Positions 1 through 6,338 of a stretch of DNA of 6,391 nucleotides are shown here, piece after piece. Both the position numbers and the translations under genes were made by a program. The notes beneath the pieces are model-generated. The model did no database searches, was not told the origin of the DNA, and worked only from the letters and a program-made list of their open reading frames with translations. The DNA is from Wenzhouxiangella sp. Lineage in GTDB: Bacteria; Pseudomonadota; Gammaproteobacteria; Xanthomonadales; Wenzhouxiangellaceae. Where the stretch lies: NCBI GenBank assembly GCA_007123575.1, contig SKKV01000221.1, positions 1-6,391 on the forward strand. Reading direction: 5' to 3'. Every line of letters starts with the position of its first letter. Position 1 is the first letter of the stretch.

Positions 1-157
1 CTTCATACAGGTCCAGCGCGATGACCAACGCCAGCCCGGCACCCGCCCAAAGCCACAGGCTACTGATGACCGCCGGTGCCCCGGCCAGGTGCAGGATGAG
101 ACCGGCCACCAGCCAGGCGGCAAACCACTTCAGCAGGCGTGGCGCGGGCCTGATCAC
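1..157 (-). CDS. DUF58 domain protein, N-terminal fragment cut by the window edge
   Basis: The reading frame begins with GTG at 157, overlapping the MoxR stop as GTGA, and stays open for 52 codons to the window edge. The peptide starts (M)IRPAPRLLKWFAAW and contains two hydrophobic stretches, at about 10-26 and 30-48, separated by the short LAGAPAV turn and followed by ALDLYE. This basic start with a tight hairpin of two membrane helices is the usual N-terminus of DUF58 proteins, whose later part has a von Willebrand factor A-like region; that part lies outside the window. MoxR-DUF58 pairs are one of the most conserved gene pairings of this ATPase family, so context supports the call strongly. 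No good ribosome site is visible (only AGCAGG about 10 nt upstream), so translation is probably coupled to MoxR. It is too short for an independent family assignment. Confidence 0.82.
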   Translation of the reverse strand, partial: MIRPAPRLLKWFAAWLVAGLILHLAGAPAVISSLWLWAGAGLALVIALDLYE

Positions 158-1143
158 TGACGCGGTGCCTGCTGGGCTTCAATGACCCGTGAGAGCAAAT
201 CGTCGGCACGCTGGCCTTCCATCTGCATTTCCGCGCTCAGCAAAATACGGTGGCGCAGGCAGGCGGTGGCGAAGCGTTTGACATCGTCTGGAATGACAAA
301 GTCGCGTTGGTCCATCAAGGCGCTGGCCTGGGCGGCCCGCAGGATGGCAATGCTGGCGCGCGGGCCGGCGCCGATGCTGATGCCGGGCCAGTCGCGCGTG
401 GCCCGGACAATGGCCACGGCGTAGTTGGCCAGGGCCTCGTCGATGCGCACCTGTCGGGCCAGGGCGCGCAGGGCCAGGGCCTGGTCCGGGTCCAGCATGG
501 GTTTCAGGGTCTGGGCCAGGCTGACCAGGTCATCGCGCATCCCGGCCAGGTTCAAGGCGATTCGGCTTTCCTCTTCGGCTTCCGGGTAATCGATCAGGAC
601 TTTCATCAGAAAGCGGTCAAGCTGGGCTTCCGGCAGCAGGTAGGTGCCCTCGTGTTCGATCGGGTTCTGGGTGGCAACGACCAGGAACGGATCCGGCACG
701 GCCAGGGATTTGCCCTCGATGGTCACGCGGCGCTCCTGCATCACTTCCAGCAAGGCGGCCTGGGTCTTGGCCGGGGCGCGGTTGATTTCATCGGCCAGCA
801 ACACGTTGCAGAACACCGGTCCGCGGCGCAGGCGGAAGCGCTCGGATTTCATGTCGTACATGGCATGGCCGGTGATATCGGCCGGCATCAGGTCCGGGGT
901 GAACTGGATGCGGGAAAACTGCCCGCCCAGCACCGTGGCCAGGCACTGGGCGAGCAGGGTTTTGGCCAGCCCCGGTACGCCTTCGATCATCAAGTGGCCG
1001 CCGGCCAGCACGGCAGCCAGCGTCTGTTCGATCACCGGGGCCTGGCCGATCACCACCTGGTTCAGCGCATTGCGCAGCGCGCCAAGCTGAGTGGCTGCTT
1101 GTTCCAGGTCTGGCGGGCTGGCGGGCTTGGAGTCGTCGGTCAT
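154..1143 (-). CDS. MoxR-family AAA+ ATPase
   Basis: This encodes a 329-residue cytosolic ATPase of the normal length for the MoxR family, which is proposed to act as a chaperone in assembly or activation of protein complexes. All core motifs are intact. Walker A is GVPGLAKT (55-62), with K61 and T62 binding nucleotide. Walker B is LLADEIN (115-121), with D118 and E119 for magnesium and hydrolysis. Sensor 1 is ATQNP with N160. The arginine finger is R177 in PEAQLDRF. Sensor 2 is GPRAS with R262. The helical lid domain occupies about 230-320. The PIEHEGTYLLPEAQLDRF stretch (161-178) is characteristic of MoxR proper. The ATG at 1143 has a strong ribosome site and a gap of 11 bp from the preceding gene. 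The TGA stop overlaps the GTG of the DUF58 gene, the usual MoxR partner. It is the only evident energy-using component of the operon. Family assignment is near certain; the client is unknown. Confidence 0.97.
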   Translation of the reverse strand: MTDDSKPASPPDLEQAATQLGALRNALNQVVIGQAPVIEQTLAAVLAGGHLMIEGVPGLAKTLLAQCLATVLGGQFSRIQFTPDLMPADITGHAMYDMKSERFRLRRGPVFCNVLLADEINRAPAKTQAALLEVMQERRVTIEGKSLAVPDPFLVVATQNPIEHEGTYLLPEAQLDRFLMKVLIDYPEAEEESRIALNLAGMRDDLVSLAQTLKPMLDPDQALALRALARQVRIDEALANYAVAIVRATRDWPGISIGAGPRASIAILRAAQASALMDQRDFVIPDDVKRFATACLRHRILLSAEMQMEGQRADDLLSRVIEAQQAPRQ

Positions 1144-1150
1144 GGAAAAA

Positions 1151-1156
1151 TCCTTT
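1151..1156 (-). promoter_or_regulatory. Strong ribosome binding site of the MoxR ATPase gene
   Basis: The minus strand reads AAAGGA and ends 7 nt before the ATG at 1143, overlapping the TAA stop of the DUF4350 gene. It selects 1143 over the far-upstream in-frame GTG at 1272, whose extra 43 residues would be read out of frame through the DUF4350 gene. It is the most canonical ribosome site in the operon. Confidence 0.7.
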
Positions 1157-2327
1157 ACAAGGCGTGCATGAGTTGTTGATGGATGCGAACAAAATCGGTG
1201 AGCTGCCGGGGCTGATCCAGCGTTTCGAGATCGATGAACCAGGCCAGGGTGTCTTCGGATAAGTCCGGGCACAGGCGTGCCAGGTGCTTCAGGCGTGCGG
1301 CGCGGTCAATCTGGCGCCAGTCCGGGTAGCGGCGCAGCAGTCGCTCGCGCTGGGTTTCGCGCAAGGCGAGCAAGAGCTGGCGACCGCGATTGTGGCGCCA
1401 GTCGAAACGGGCACTGGCCAGCAGCTGTTCGCGGAACTGCAGGCTCTGGCTGGTATCTTCCTCCAGGACCGGCCCCAGGCGCACCAGCTTCGACCAGATC
1501 CAGACGGCCAGCAGCAACGCGGCCAGGCTCCACAGCAGCGGCGACTGGCGCCACAGCCAGGTCAGCAGGCCGCCACCGCCGGCGCGTTGCTGCAGGTAAA
1601 TACGATCGGTACCCTCATCGACCAGGGCCAGCAGGATGGCGGCATGATCGGCAGCCAGCAGCTCCCAGTTGCCCAGCCAGCGCCATTCGGCGATCAGGGT
1701 GACCTGGCCGCTGCCCTGGGCGTAGCGGGCGAAGATTACCCGTTCCCGGTCACTGAAAAATCGCTGCACCTCGGCCGGCCATGTTTCAGCCTCCAGCGTG
1801 GCGAGGCTGCGCAGTTTCAGCTCGCTTTCAGCGACCCGCCAACGCTGATACTTCGGCTGCTGAGCATCATCATCGTCGGCTGCGTCTGGTTCCTCGTCGT
1901 TGTCGCGAGTGTCAATCAGGCAAAACGGGCAGCGGTAGATGCGGTGCGGGTTGAGCGGCACGCGCTCGCTCAGGCCGCTCGACAGCGGGGCGGTGGCCAG
2001 CACGTGGCCGCCACGGTCCAGCCAGTCTTCGAGCTGAAGCGTTTCGATCTCGCTTTGCCGGCCCAGGTCGTCGTGGACAATCAGCAGGCTGCCGGCTGCT
2101 GGCAGCAGGTCCAGGTCCTGCAGGTGGGTTAGGTTTCTGGTCTCGAACCCGTTGGCGGCCAGCCAGCGGCCGGCCATGTGAAATCGTTCGGTGGTCAGGG
2201 CCGGGTTGGTCGGCCAGGGGACGGACTCGTCGACATACTCGCCAGACAGCAGCCACCAAAGGCCGGCGCCGACCACAATCAGGACCGCAGCCCCGATCCA
2301 GATGCGTTTGCGCAGGCCGGGACTCAT
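1155..2327 (-). CDS. DUF4350 domain membrane protein
   Basis: This encodes a 390-residue protein anchored by helices at about 9-27 and 263-282. The region between them is predicted periplasmic, and the tail (283-390) cytosolic and helical. The region at 38-112 has the DUF4350 pattern: PWPTNPALTTERFHMAGRWL (37-56), LLIVHDDL (81-88), then LEDWLDRGGHVLATAP (99-114), an alpha/beta fold related to glutamine-amidotransferase-like domains. I see no catalytic Cys at the usual nucleophile position, so a binding role is more likely than catalysis. Two local oddities are a CPFC motif (133-136) and a strongly acidic insert (139-154). The C-terminal part ends in arginine-rich helices containing SARFDWRHNRGRQLLLALR (305-323). 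The ATG at 2327 overlaps the DUF4129 stop as ATGA. The stop lies 11 bp before the MoxR gene. Family assignment is good; the function is unknown. Confidence 0.88.
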   Translation of the reverse strand: MSPGLRKRIWIGAAVLIVVGAGLWWLLSGEYVDESVPWPTNPALTTERFHMAGRWLAANGFETRNLTHLQDLDLLPAAGSLLIVHDDLGRQSEIETLQLEDWLDRGGHVLATAPLSSGLSERVPLNPHRIYRCPFCLIDTRDNDEEPDAADDDDAQQPKYQRWRVAESELKLRSLATLEAETWPAEVQRFFSDRERVIFARYAQGSGQVTLIAEWRWLGNWELLAADHAAILLALVDEGTDRIYLQQRAGGGGLLTWLWRQSPLLWSLAALLLAVWIWSKLVRLGPVLEEDTSQSLQFREQLLASARFDWRHNRGRQLLLALRETQRERLLRRYPDWRQIDRAARLKHLARLCPDLSEDTLAWFIDLETLDQPRQLTDFVRIHQQLMHAL

Positions 2328-3070
2328 CGGACTGCTTGCCTGCAGTGGCGTGTCCAGGTCTGAAGCAGGGTGTCGAACTGGCTATCGCTAAGCCCCCGGC
2401 TGGCCCAGGCGATCTGCTGCCAGGCGCGGACCAGCTGTTGCATCCAGGCCACGGTTTCTGGCGAGGTGTTCTTGAGCCTGATGGCCTGCAATACCTCGGC
2501 CTCGGTGGCCGCACGGGCGGCCTGGTCTGGCAGCAGCGCCTTGACGGCGCCGCGATAGAGCAGGCTGACGGCCTCGCGTGCATGCCCCTCCTGCCAGGCG
2601 GCCAAGGCGGCAGCCGGGATATCGTCGGGCAGCGCTTGCCGAACGGCTCTCGACTTGCGCTCTATCCCGGGCTGGCGAGATTGTGCCGGCGAGCGGGCCA
2701 GCATCGGCCCGGCCCGGCGCCAGTTCAGCAGCAGCCAGATGCAGCCTGCCAGCAGCAACAGCACGGCAAAACCGCGCATCAGCCAGGCCAGGGCAGATAG
2801 ATTGGGGAGGGAAAAGTTCCAGTCGAAATCACGCTCGGGCGTGACCCGTACCCGGATGGTCTGGCAGTACTGGGCGTCAGTTTCGGCAAACAGCTGCCCC
2901 AGGCGCTCGCGTATCGGGTCGTCCGAGTCTTGCAGCGATTCGATATAGGCATCCCGGGTCTCGCAGTCCAGCGCCTGGTTGTCCGGCTCCTGGCCTTGAG
3001 CGTGGGTGCTGAGCAGCGCCAGCAGGACGGCTGCCCACCACAACCCGCGATAGTGACTTGGATGAATCAT
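2324..3070 (-). CDS. DUF4129 domain protein with signal peptide and one membrane anchor
   Basis: This encodes a 248-residue protein. Residues 1-25 look like a signal peptide: a short polar start, the hydrophobic core LWWAAVLLALL, then STHAQG. A small periplasmic region (about 26-94) contains two cysteines, C36 and C69, that could pair. A membrane helix at about 95-116 is followed by the basic stop-transfer NWRRA. The cytosolic part (about 118-248) carries the DUF4129-like segment: AREAVSLLYRGAVKALL (165-181), the helical TEAEVLQAIR (189-198) and a C-terminal region WASRGLSDSQFDTLLQTW (222-239) equivalent to the usual W-Y/A-x-P/G-x-S...F tail. The biochemical role of DUF4129 is unknown. The family normally sits beside DUF4350 and MoxR genes, as here. 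The ATG at 3070 overlaps the upstream stop as ATGA, and GAGG lies 4 nt upstream. The distal ATGA overlap with the DUF4350 gene implies translational coupling. Confidence 0.87.
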   Translation of the reverse strand: MIHPSHYRGLWWAAVLLALLSTHAQGQEPDNQALDCETRDAYIESLQDSDDPIRERLGQLFAETDAQYCQTIRVRVTPERDFDWNFSLPNLSALAWLMRGFAVLLLLAGCIWLLLNWRRAGPMLARSPAQSRQPGIERKSRAVRQALPDDIPAAALAAWQEGHAREAVSLLYRGAVKALLPDQAARAATEAEVLQAIRLKNTSPETVAWMQQLVRAWQQIAWASRGLSDSQFDTLLQTWTRHCRQAVR

Positions 3071-3834
3071 GCCGCCTCGGCCTGTCTTTGGCCAGGTGCG
3101 CGCTCGGCCAGGCGGCGCAGGGCCGGTTCCAGGTCCCAGCACTCCAGGCGACAGCGCTGGTTCAGGTACAGCCCGAAGCCGCCACCCACGTAGAACGGCT
3201 CGACCAGCACCGCAGAAATCGCATAGGCCACGATCAGCGCTGCCCAGAGCTCGTCGGCCACGCCGCCCGGACCAATCCAGCCGGGCGCGTTCAGGCCCTC
3301 CCAGGCCGACGGCGGCAGCAACCAGCCGAACAGTCCGAACAAGCCAAAGATCAGAATCAGCTCGAAGACCGAACCCATCAAGCTCAACAGCACCCCGCTG
3401 CCGCCGGCGCCGTGGTTCAGGGCGCGGGTCCTGGCCCGTCGTGCGCTGCCCGATGCACGTTCAAGCTGCCAGATCGGCAAGGTAAAGCTGCGTGCGGGAT
3501 GAAAGCGAAAAACGCTGAGGCTGGCCAGGTGCATGCCGGTCCACCACTGCCCACGCTCGCGGACAAGCTGACGCAGGCTGATCCTCTGGCCCAGCAGTTC
3601 GCGGCTGAGCACGTGTAGCAGCGGCCGGTCCACCGTTGGCTGGAACCATAGCAGGACCAGCAGGGCCAGGCCCGGTTGCCAGAGAAAGACCAGGGCAGCC
3701 AGCGCCAGCAGCGGCAGTTGCGCCAGGGCCGCGACCAGGACCAGGCGCGGCCAGCTGGCCCGGGCCAGCTTCAGGCCCAGGTCAATGGCTTCTGCCGCCG
3801 GCCGGGGACGGAGTGCAACCCGCTCAGCGTTCAT
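3067..3834 (-). CDS. Integral membrane protein of unrecognised family, between SpoIIM-like and DUF4129 genes
   Basis: This encodes a 255-residue protein that I cannot place in a named family with confidence. Hydrophobic segments lie at about 30-64 (probably two helices), 146-173 and 194-213, separated by a large basic, probably cytosolic loop (about 66-140) rich in Arg. The C-terminal part reads VEPFYVGGGFGLYLNQR (211-227) followed by CRLECWDLEPALRRL (228-242). This resembles the closing motif (LY..R.R.EG.DLE) of bacterial proteins labelled glycerophosphoryl diester phosphodiesterase membrane domain. No phosphodiesterase catalytic domain is present. I chose the ATG at 3834, which overlaps the upstream gene by 11 bp. 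Longer in-frame TTG and ATG options (3909, 3852) lie deeper in the SpoIIM gene and lack a ribosome site. Position in the operon suggests a subunit or accessory of the same membrane complex; this is inference. Confidence 0.85.
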   Translation of the reverse strand: MNAERVALRPRPAAEAIDLGLKLARASWPRLVLVAALAQLPLLALAALVFLWQPGLALLVLLWFQPTVDRPLLHVLSRELLGQRISLRQLVRERGQWWTGMHLASLSVFRFHPARSFTLPIWQLERASGSARRARTRALNHGAGGSGVLLSLMGSVFELILIFGLFGLFGWLLPPSAWEGLNAPGWIGPGGVADELWAALIVAYAISAVLVEPFYVGGGFGLYLNQRCRLECWDLEPALRRLAERAPGQRQAEAA

Positions 3835-4795
3835 TGGCAGGCGGCCCGGCATGGCGGCCGGCGAAAACGAAATAGGCAACGACGCCCAACCACAGGGCGC
3901 CGCCGACAATGTATTTGACCACGACCGGTACCGGGCTGGCCGACCAGAAGGCTTCCAGCCCGGCGGCCAGCAACAGCATCACCATCACCCCATACAGCAG
4001 GCGAACTGCTTTATGGGCACTCTGGCGCAGAGCCGCCAGACGGGAAAGCTGGCCCGGGAACAGCAGGTTCAAGCCCATGCGCGCGCCGGCCACGCCGGCC
4101 AGCACGATGGCCGGCAATTCCAGCGCGCCATGGCCAATGACAAAGCTCCAGAAGCTTTCATGAAAACCTTCAAAGCTTAAGTGCGCGGCCACCGCCCCGA
4201 TCATGACGCCGTTGAACAGCAGGATAAACCCGCTGCCAATCCCGAAAAGCAAACCGCCAGCAAAGGTGCGCAGGGCCACGCCGATGTTGTTCATGATGTA
4301 GAAGGCAAACATGAATACATCGCCCTCGGCGCCCCGTCCGGTGCCAGGTTCACGGGAATACATCTGTTCATACTGCGAGACCATCTCCGGGCTTAATACC
4401 CGGTAGACAAATTCCGGCGTGGTGCCGATATGCCAGAACAGCCAGAGGATGGGCCCGAAGAACAGTAGCGAGCACAAGGCAACCAGGCGCCACTCGGCGC
4501 GTACCAGGGCCGGAAAGCCGTGGCTGAAAAAGGCGGCGATCTGGCCGCTGACGGTGGTGCGCGGTCGATAAAGCAGGGCATGGCCGGCATGAATCCAGGA
4601 TTGCAATTGCTGGATCAGGGCCAGGCTGTAGCCTCGGGAAACGGCCACGGCCAGGTCGTTGCAGAGACGCCGGTACTGTTCGGGGAAATCGGCCGGCGGT
4701 GTCAGGTTGCGGCGCCGCGACTGCAATCGTTCCAGATGTCTGACGTAGCGCTCCCAGCGCGGCTGGCGGTCGGCAACGAAGCGGGCCTGTTTCAA
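3824..4795 (-). CDS. SpoIIM/DUF95-family membrane protein (stage II sporulation protein M-like)
   Basis: This encodes a 323-residue inner-membrane protein. Residues 1-95 are cytosolic, helical and charged, opening MKQARFVADRQPRWERY, which is typical of the longer gram-negative and actinobacterial members. Membrane segments lie at about 102-123, 160-204, 215-240, 264-285 and 291-311. The diagnostic stretch is YIMNNIGVALRTFAGG (166-181), then GFILLFNGVMIGA (189-201) and GHGALELPAIVLAG (221-234). In Bacillus, SpoIIM belongs to the SpoIID-SpoIIM-SpoIIP septal peptidoglycan machinery. This organism shows no sign of sporulation, so the name marks homology only. The start is TTG at 4795, overlapping the RDD stop as TTGA. 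AAGGGA lies 8 nt upstream, and the next in-frame Met is residue 138, so TTG is well supported. The end overlaps the following gene by 11 bp. Confidence 0.93.
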   Translation of the reverse strand: MKQARFVADRQPRWERYVRHLERLQSRRRNLTPPADFPEQYRRLCNDLAVAVSRGYSLALIQQLQSWIHAGHALLYRPRTTVSGQIAAFFSHGFPALVRAEWRLVALCSLLFFGPILWLFWHIGTTPEFVYRVLSPEMVSQYEQMYSREPGTGRGAEGDVFMFAFYIMNNIGVALRTFAGGLLFGIGSGFILLFNGVMIGAVAAHLSFEGFHESFWSFVIGHGALELPAIVLAGVAGARMGLNLLFPGQLSRLAALRQSAHKAVRLLYGVMVMLLLAAGLEAFWSASPVPVVVKYIVGGALWLGVVAYFVFAGRHAGPPANER

Positions 4796-5505
4796 TGCCG
4801 GGTTCCCTTGATCCAGCGGGCCCAGGCATTCACCCGCGCGGCGCTGTCGGCGCCTGTTTCGCCGGTCAGCGGTTGCAGCAGGTCGGCCAGTTCGCCAACT
4901 CGCTCCGGATTGAGCTTGGCGCTGCGCTCGGCGAAGGACAGCAGGGTTTGTTGCTCTTCCGGGCTGAAGGCCAGCGGCGGTGTCTCGATCGGCCCCTCGG
5001 GCAACTCGGAATTACGGCCTTCGGCGATATTGGTGTAAATCACCAAGGTGCCGGCGGCCAGGTCGCCCAGGCGCTGAAAACGCTGGTTGCACAACATGCT
5101 GACCAGGCCGGCGGCGTAGGCAACGGGCAGAAAGTCCACCTGGCGCAGCAGGTTGCGCACGATCGATGGCCCCCAGCCGACCGGTGTGCCTTGCTCGTGA
5201 ATGACGCGCAGCCCGAACACCTTCTTGCCGGGAGTCGCCCCGGCCGACAGCACTTCGAATAACACCGGGTACCACCAGTTGACCACGAACCACGCCAGGA
5301 TCAGCAAAGCCACGCCGGTTGCTCCCAGGAAGCTCAGCACCATGCCCAGTGCGAACATGATGCCAATGCGAATCACCAGGTCGATCAGCCAGGCCAGCGC
5401 GCGCGGGATGGGGCCGGCCGGGTGCAGGGCCAGCTCGATACCGTCCGGTGTTTCAACCGGAAAGCGGGTGTCGATTGCGTCCGGACCGCCGCTGGAGAGA
5501 AACAT
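4792..5505 (-). CDS. RDD-family membrane protein
   Basis: This encodes a 237-residue inner-membrane protein. The RDD family is named for conserved Arg and Asp residues. Candidates here are R35 and D42 in the first membrane segment (RALAWLIDL, 35-43) and D124 and D148 in the later part (RQVDFLP, RLGDLAAGT). Hydrophobic helices lie at about 36-60, 63-84 and 122-138. The TPGKKVFGLRVI loop (91-102), just after helix 2, is typical of the family. A soluble C-terminal tail (about 160-237) looks cytosolic, is partly charged and is longer than in minimal RDD proteins. A few RDD proteins have been linked to ion or solute transport, but nothing here shows a substrate. The ATG at 5505 is the only plausible start. 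Its ribosome site is weak, which fits coupling to the gene ending 5 bp upstream. The TGA stop overlaps the TTG start of the SpoIIM-like gene. Confidence 0.92.
   Translation of the reverse strand: MFLSSGGPDAIDTRFPVETPDGIELALHPAGPIPRALAWLIDLVIRIGIMFALGMVLSFLGATGVALLILAWFVVNWWYPVLFEVLSAGATPGKKVFGLRVIHEQGTPVGWGPSIVRNLLRQVDFLPVAYAAGLVSMLCNQRFQRLGDLAAGTLVIYTNIAEGRNSELPEGPIETPPLAFSPEEQQTLLSFAERSAKLNPERVGELADLLQPLTGETGADSAARVNAWARWIKGTRH
4804..4809 (-). promoter_or_regulatory. Ribosome binding site supporting the TTG start of the SpoIIM-like gene
   Basis: On the minus strand this reads AAGGGA and ends 8 nt before the TTG at 4795. It lies inside the last codons of the RDD gene. It is one of the better Shine-Dalgarno matches in the operon, which matters because the start codon is non-ATG and no alternative exists near the N-terminus. 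Confidence 0.6.
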
Positions 5506-5510
5506 TTCTG

Positions 5511-6302
5511 TCAGTCCGGATCCTCGCCCAGAAAGATGTCTCGATAGGAAGAATAAACCGCAATCATCAGGATGGGATAAACCACCAGCCAGCCCAGGAA
5601 CAGGGGAATGGCGCCGACCAGCATCATCACCAGGCCAACCAGGCCATAAACGAGAAAGGCGGGAATGTTGCGCAGACAGCCCATAAAGCTGAGCTTGACT
5701 GCCGGTATCGGTTCCACGCCGTGGAAGACAACCAACGCCGGGGCGAACCAGATAGCCATTAGAACCGGCACAAACAAGGCCATGTAAACCAGAAAGGCAA
5801 CCAGGAATGCCACGCCAATGGTGGTGCCCGGATCGCCGCTGACCATCATCATCATTGAGCCGCCCAAGAGCAGCGCCGCGATGCCTGCCGCGATCAAGAC
5901 CACGATGGTGGCACCCAGGTAGATCAGACCGACCAGGGCCAGCGGTTTGAAATGCAGGCTGAAGCCAGCAAACAGATCTTCAAACCGCAAGTCACCCTGC
6001 TGGTGAGCGCGCTCTGATGCAATCATCCAGCCGCCGAAAAACAGCGGGTAGGCAACGCTGGCCAGAAAGCCGACGATGGGGATCATGCTCAGGCCAATAA
6101 AGGCGCCAAACAGTACGATCAGCATCCCTATCCAGAGCCCGAATCGCAGCTTGAAAAGCTGCCAGCCCTGGCCGATCCACTTCGATCCGTTTCCGGCCGG
6201 ACAGCGCCGCGGCTCGTCAAGCAACAGGTCGGACTCGCCCGACTCGATGACCGGCTCAATTGCCGCTTCCGGCGGACGGAAAGGATTTTGATCGCTGTTC
6301 AT
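5511..6302 (-). CDS. BPSS1780-family integral membrane protein, first gene of the operon
   Basis: This encodes a 263-residue polytopic inner-membrane protein of unknown biochemical function. Residues 1-40 are a polar, acidic cytosolic tail beginning MNSDQNPF. Hydrophobic segments follow at about 52-75, 77-93, 120-148, 161-188 and 215-250. Features I associate with the BPSS1780 family are the KWIGQGWQLFK entry motif (41-51), the FEDLFAGF loop (107-114), FAPALVVFHGVEP (187-199) and the amphipathic AVKLSFMGCLRN segment (201-212) before the last hydrophobic block. An oddity is four consecutive methionines at 150-153. I chose the ATG at 6302 because NQNPF-like openings are common in such proteins and GAGGG lies 10 nt upstream. 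An in-frame ATG at 6332 would add ten residues unlike the family. The stop lies 5 bp before the RDD gene, so the two are probably cotranscribed. Family assignment is fairly sure; the function is unknown. Confidence 0.85.
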   Translation of the reverse strand: MNSDQNPFRPPEAAIEPVIESGESDLLLDEPRRCPAGNGSKWIGQGWQLFKLRFGLWIGMLIVLFGAFIGLSMIPIVGFLASVAYPLFFGGWMIASERAHQQGDLRFEDLFAGFSLHFKPLALVGLIYLGATIVVLIAAGIAALLLGGSMMMMVSGDPGTTIGVAFLVAFLVYMALFVPVLMAIWFAPALVVFHGVEPIPAVKLSFMGCLRNIPAFLVYGLVGLVMMLVGAIPLFLGWLVVYPILMIAVYSSYRDIFLGEDPD

Positions 6303-6338
6303 GCCCCTGAAGCCCTCTCTCTGTCGGATCATTGACTG

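Noticed and set aside
250..1179. Plus-strand open frame of 309 codons opposite the MoxR gene
   Set aside because: It is the antisense of a gene with all AAA+ motifs intact. Its peptide is a low-complexity Gly/Gln/Ala/His mix typical of shadow frames in GC-rich DNA.
1284..2132. Plus-strand open frame of 282 codons opposite the DUF4350 gene
   Set aside because: Gln/Ala-rich antisense translation with no recognisable domain; the minus-strand gene has clear membrane helices and family pattern.
3058..3618. Plus-strand open frame of 186 codons opposite the unrecognised membrane protein
   Set aside because: Although the sense gene is of unknown family, its hydrophobic segments and exact overlaps with both neighbours favour the minus strand; the antisense peptide is compositionally biased and has no domain.
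3835..3909. Longer N-terminus of the unrecognised membrane protein from TTG at 3909 or ATG at 3852
   Set aside because: These would extend the overlap with the SpoIIM-like gene to 29-86 bp without a ribosome site; the extra peptide reads as an out-of-frame translation.
4080..4102. Tandem GCCGGCC-type repeats
   Set aside because: They encode the Ala-Gly-Val-Ala-Gly segment of the SpoIIM-like protein and reflect codon bias.
4520..5262. Plus-strand open frames opposite the RDD gene and the N-terminal part of the SpoIIM-like gene
   Set aside because: Shadows of two confidently assigned genes; no ribosome site or family signature.
6303..6332. Upstream in-frame ATG at 6332 as start of the BPSS1780-family gene
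   Set aside because: It adds ten residues that do not look like the family, and it would lie only a few bases from the candidate transcription start. Not fully excluded.
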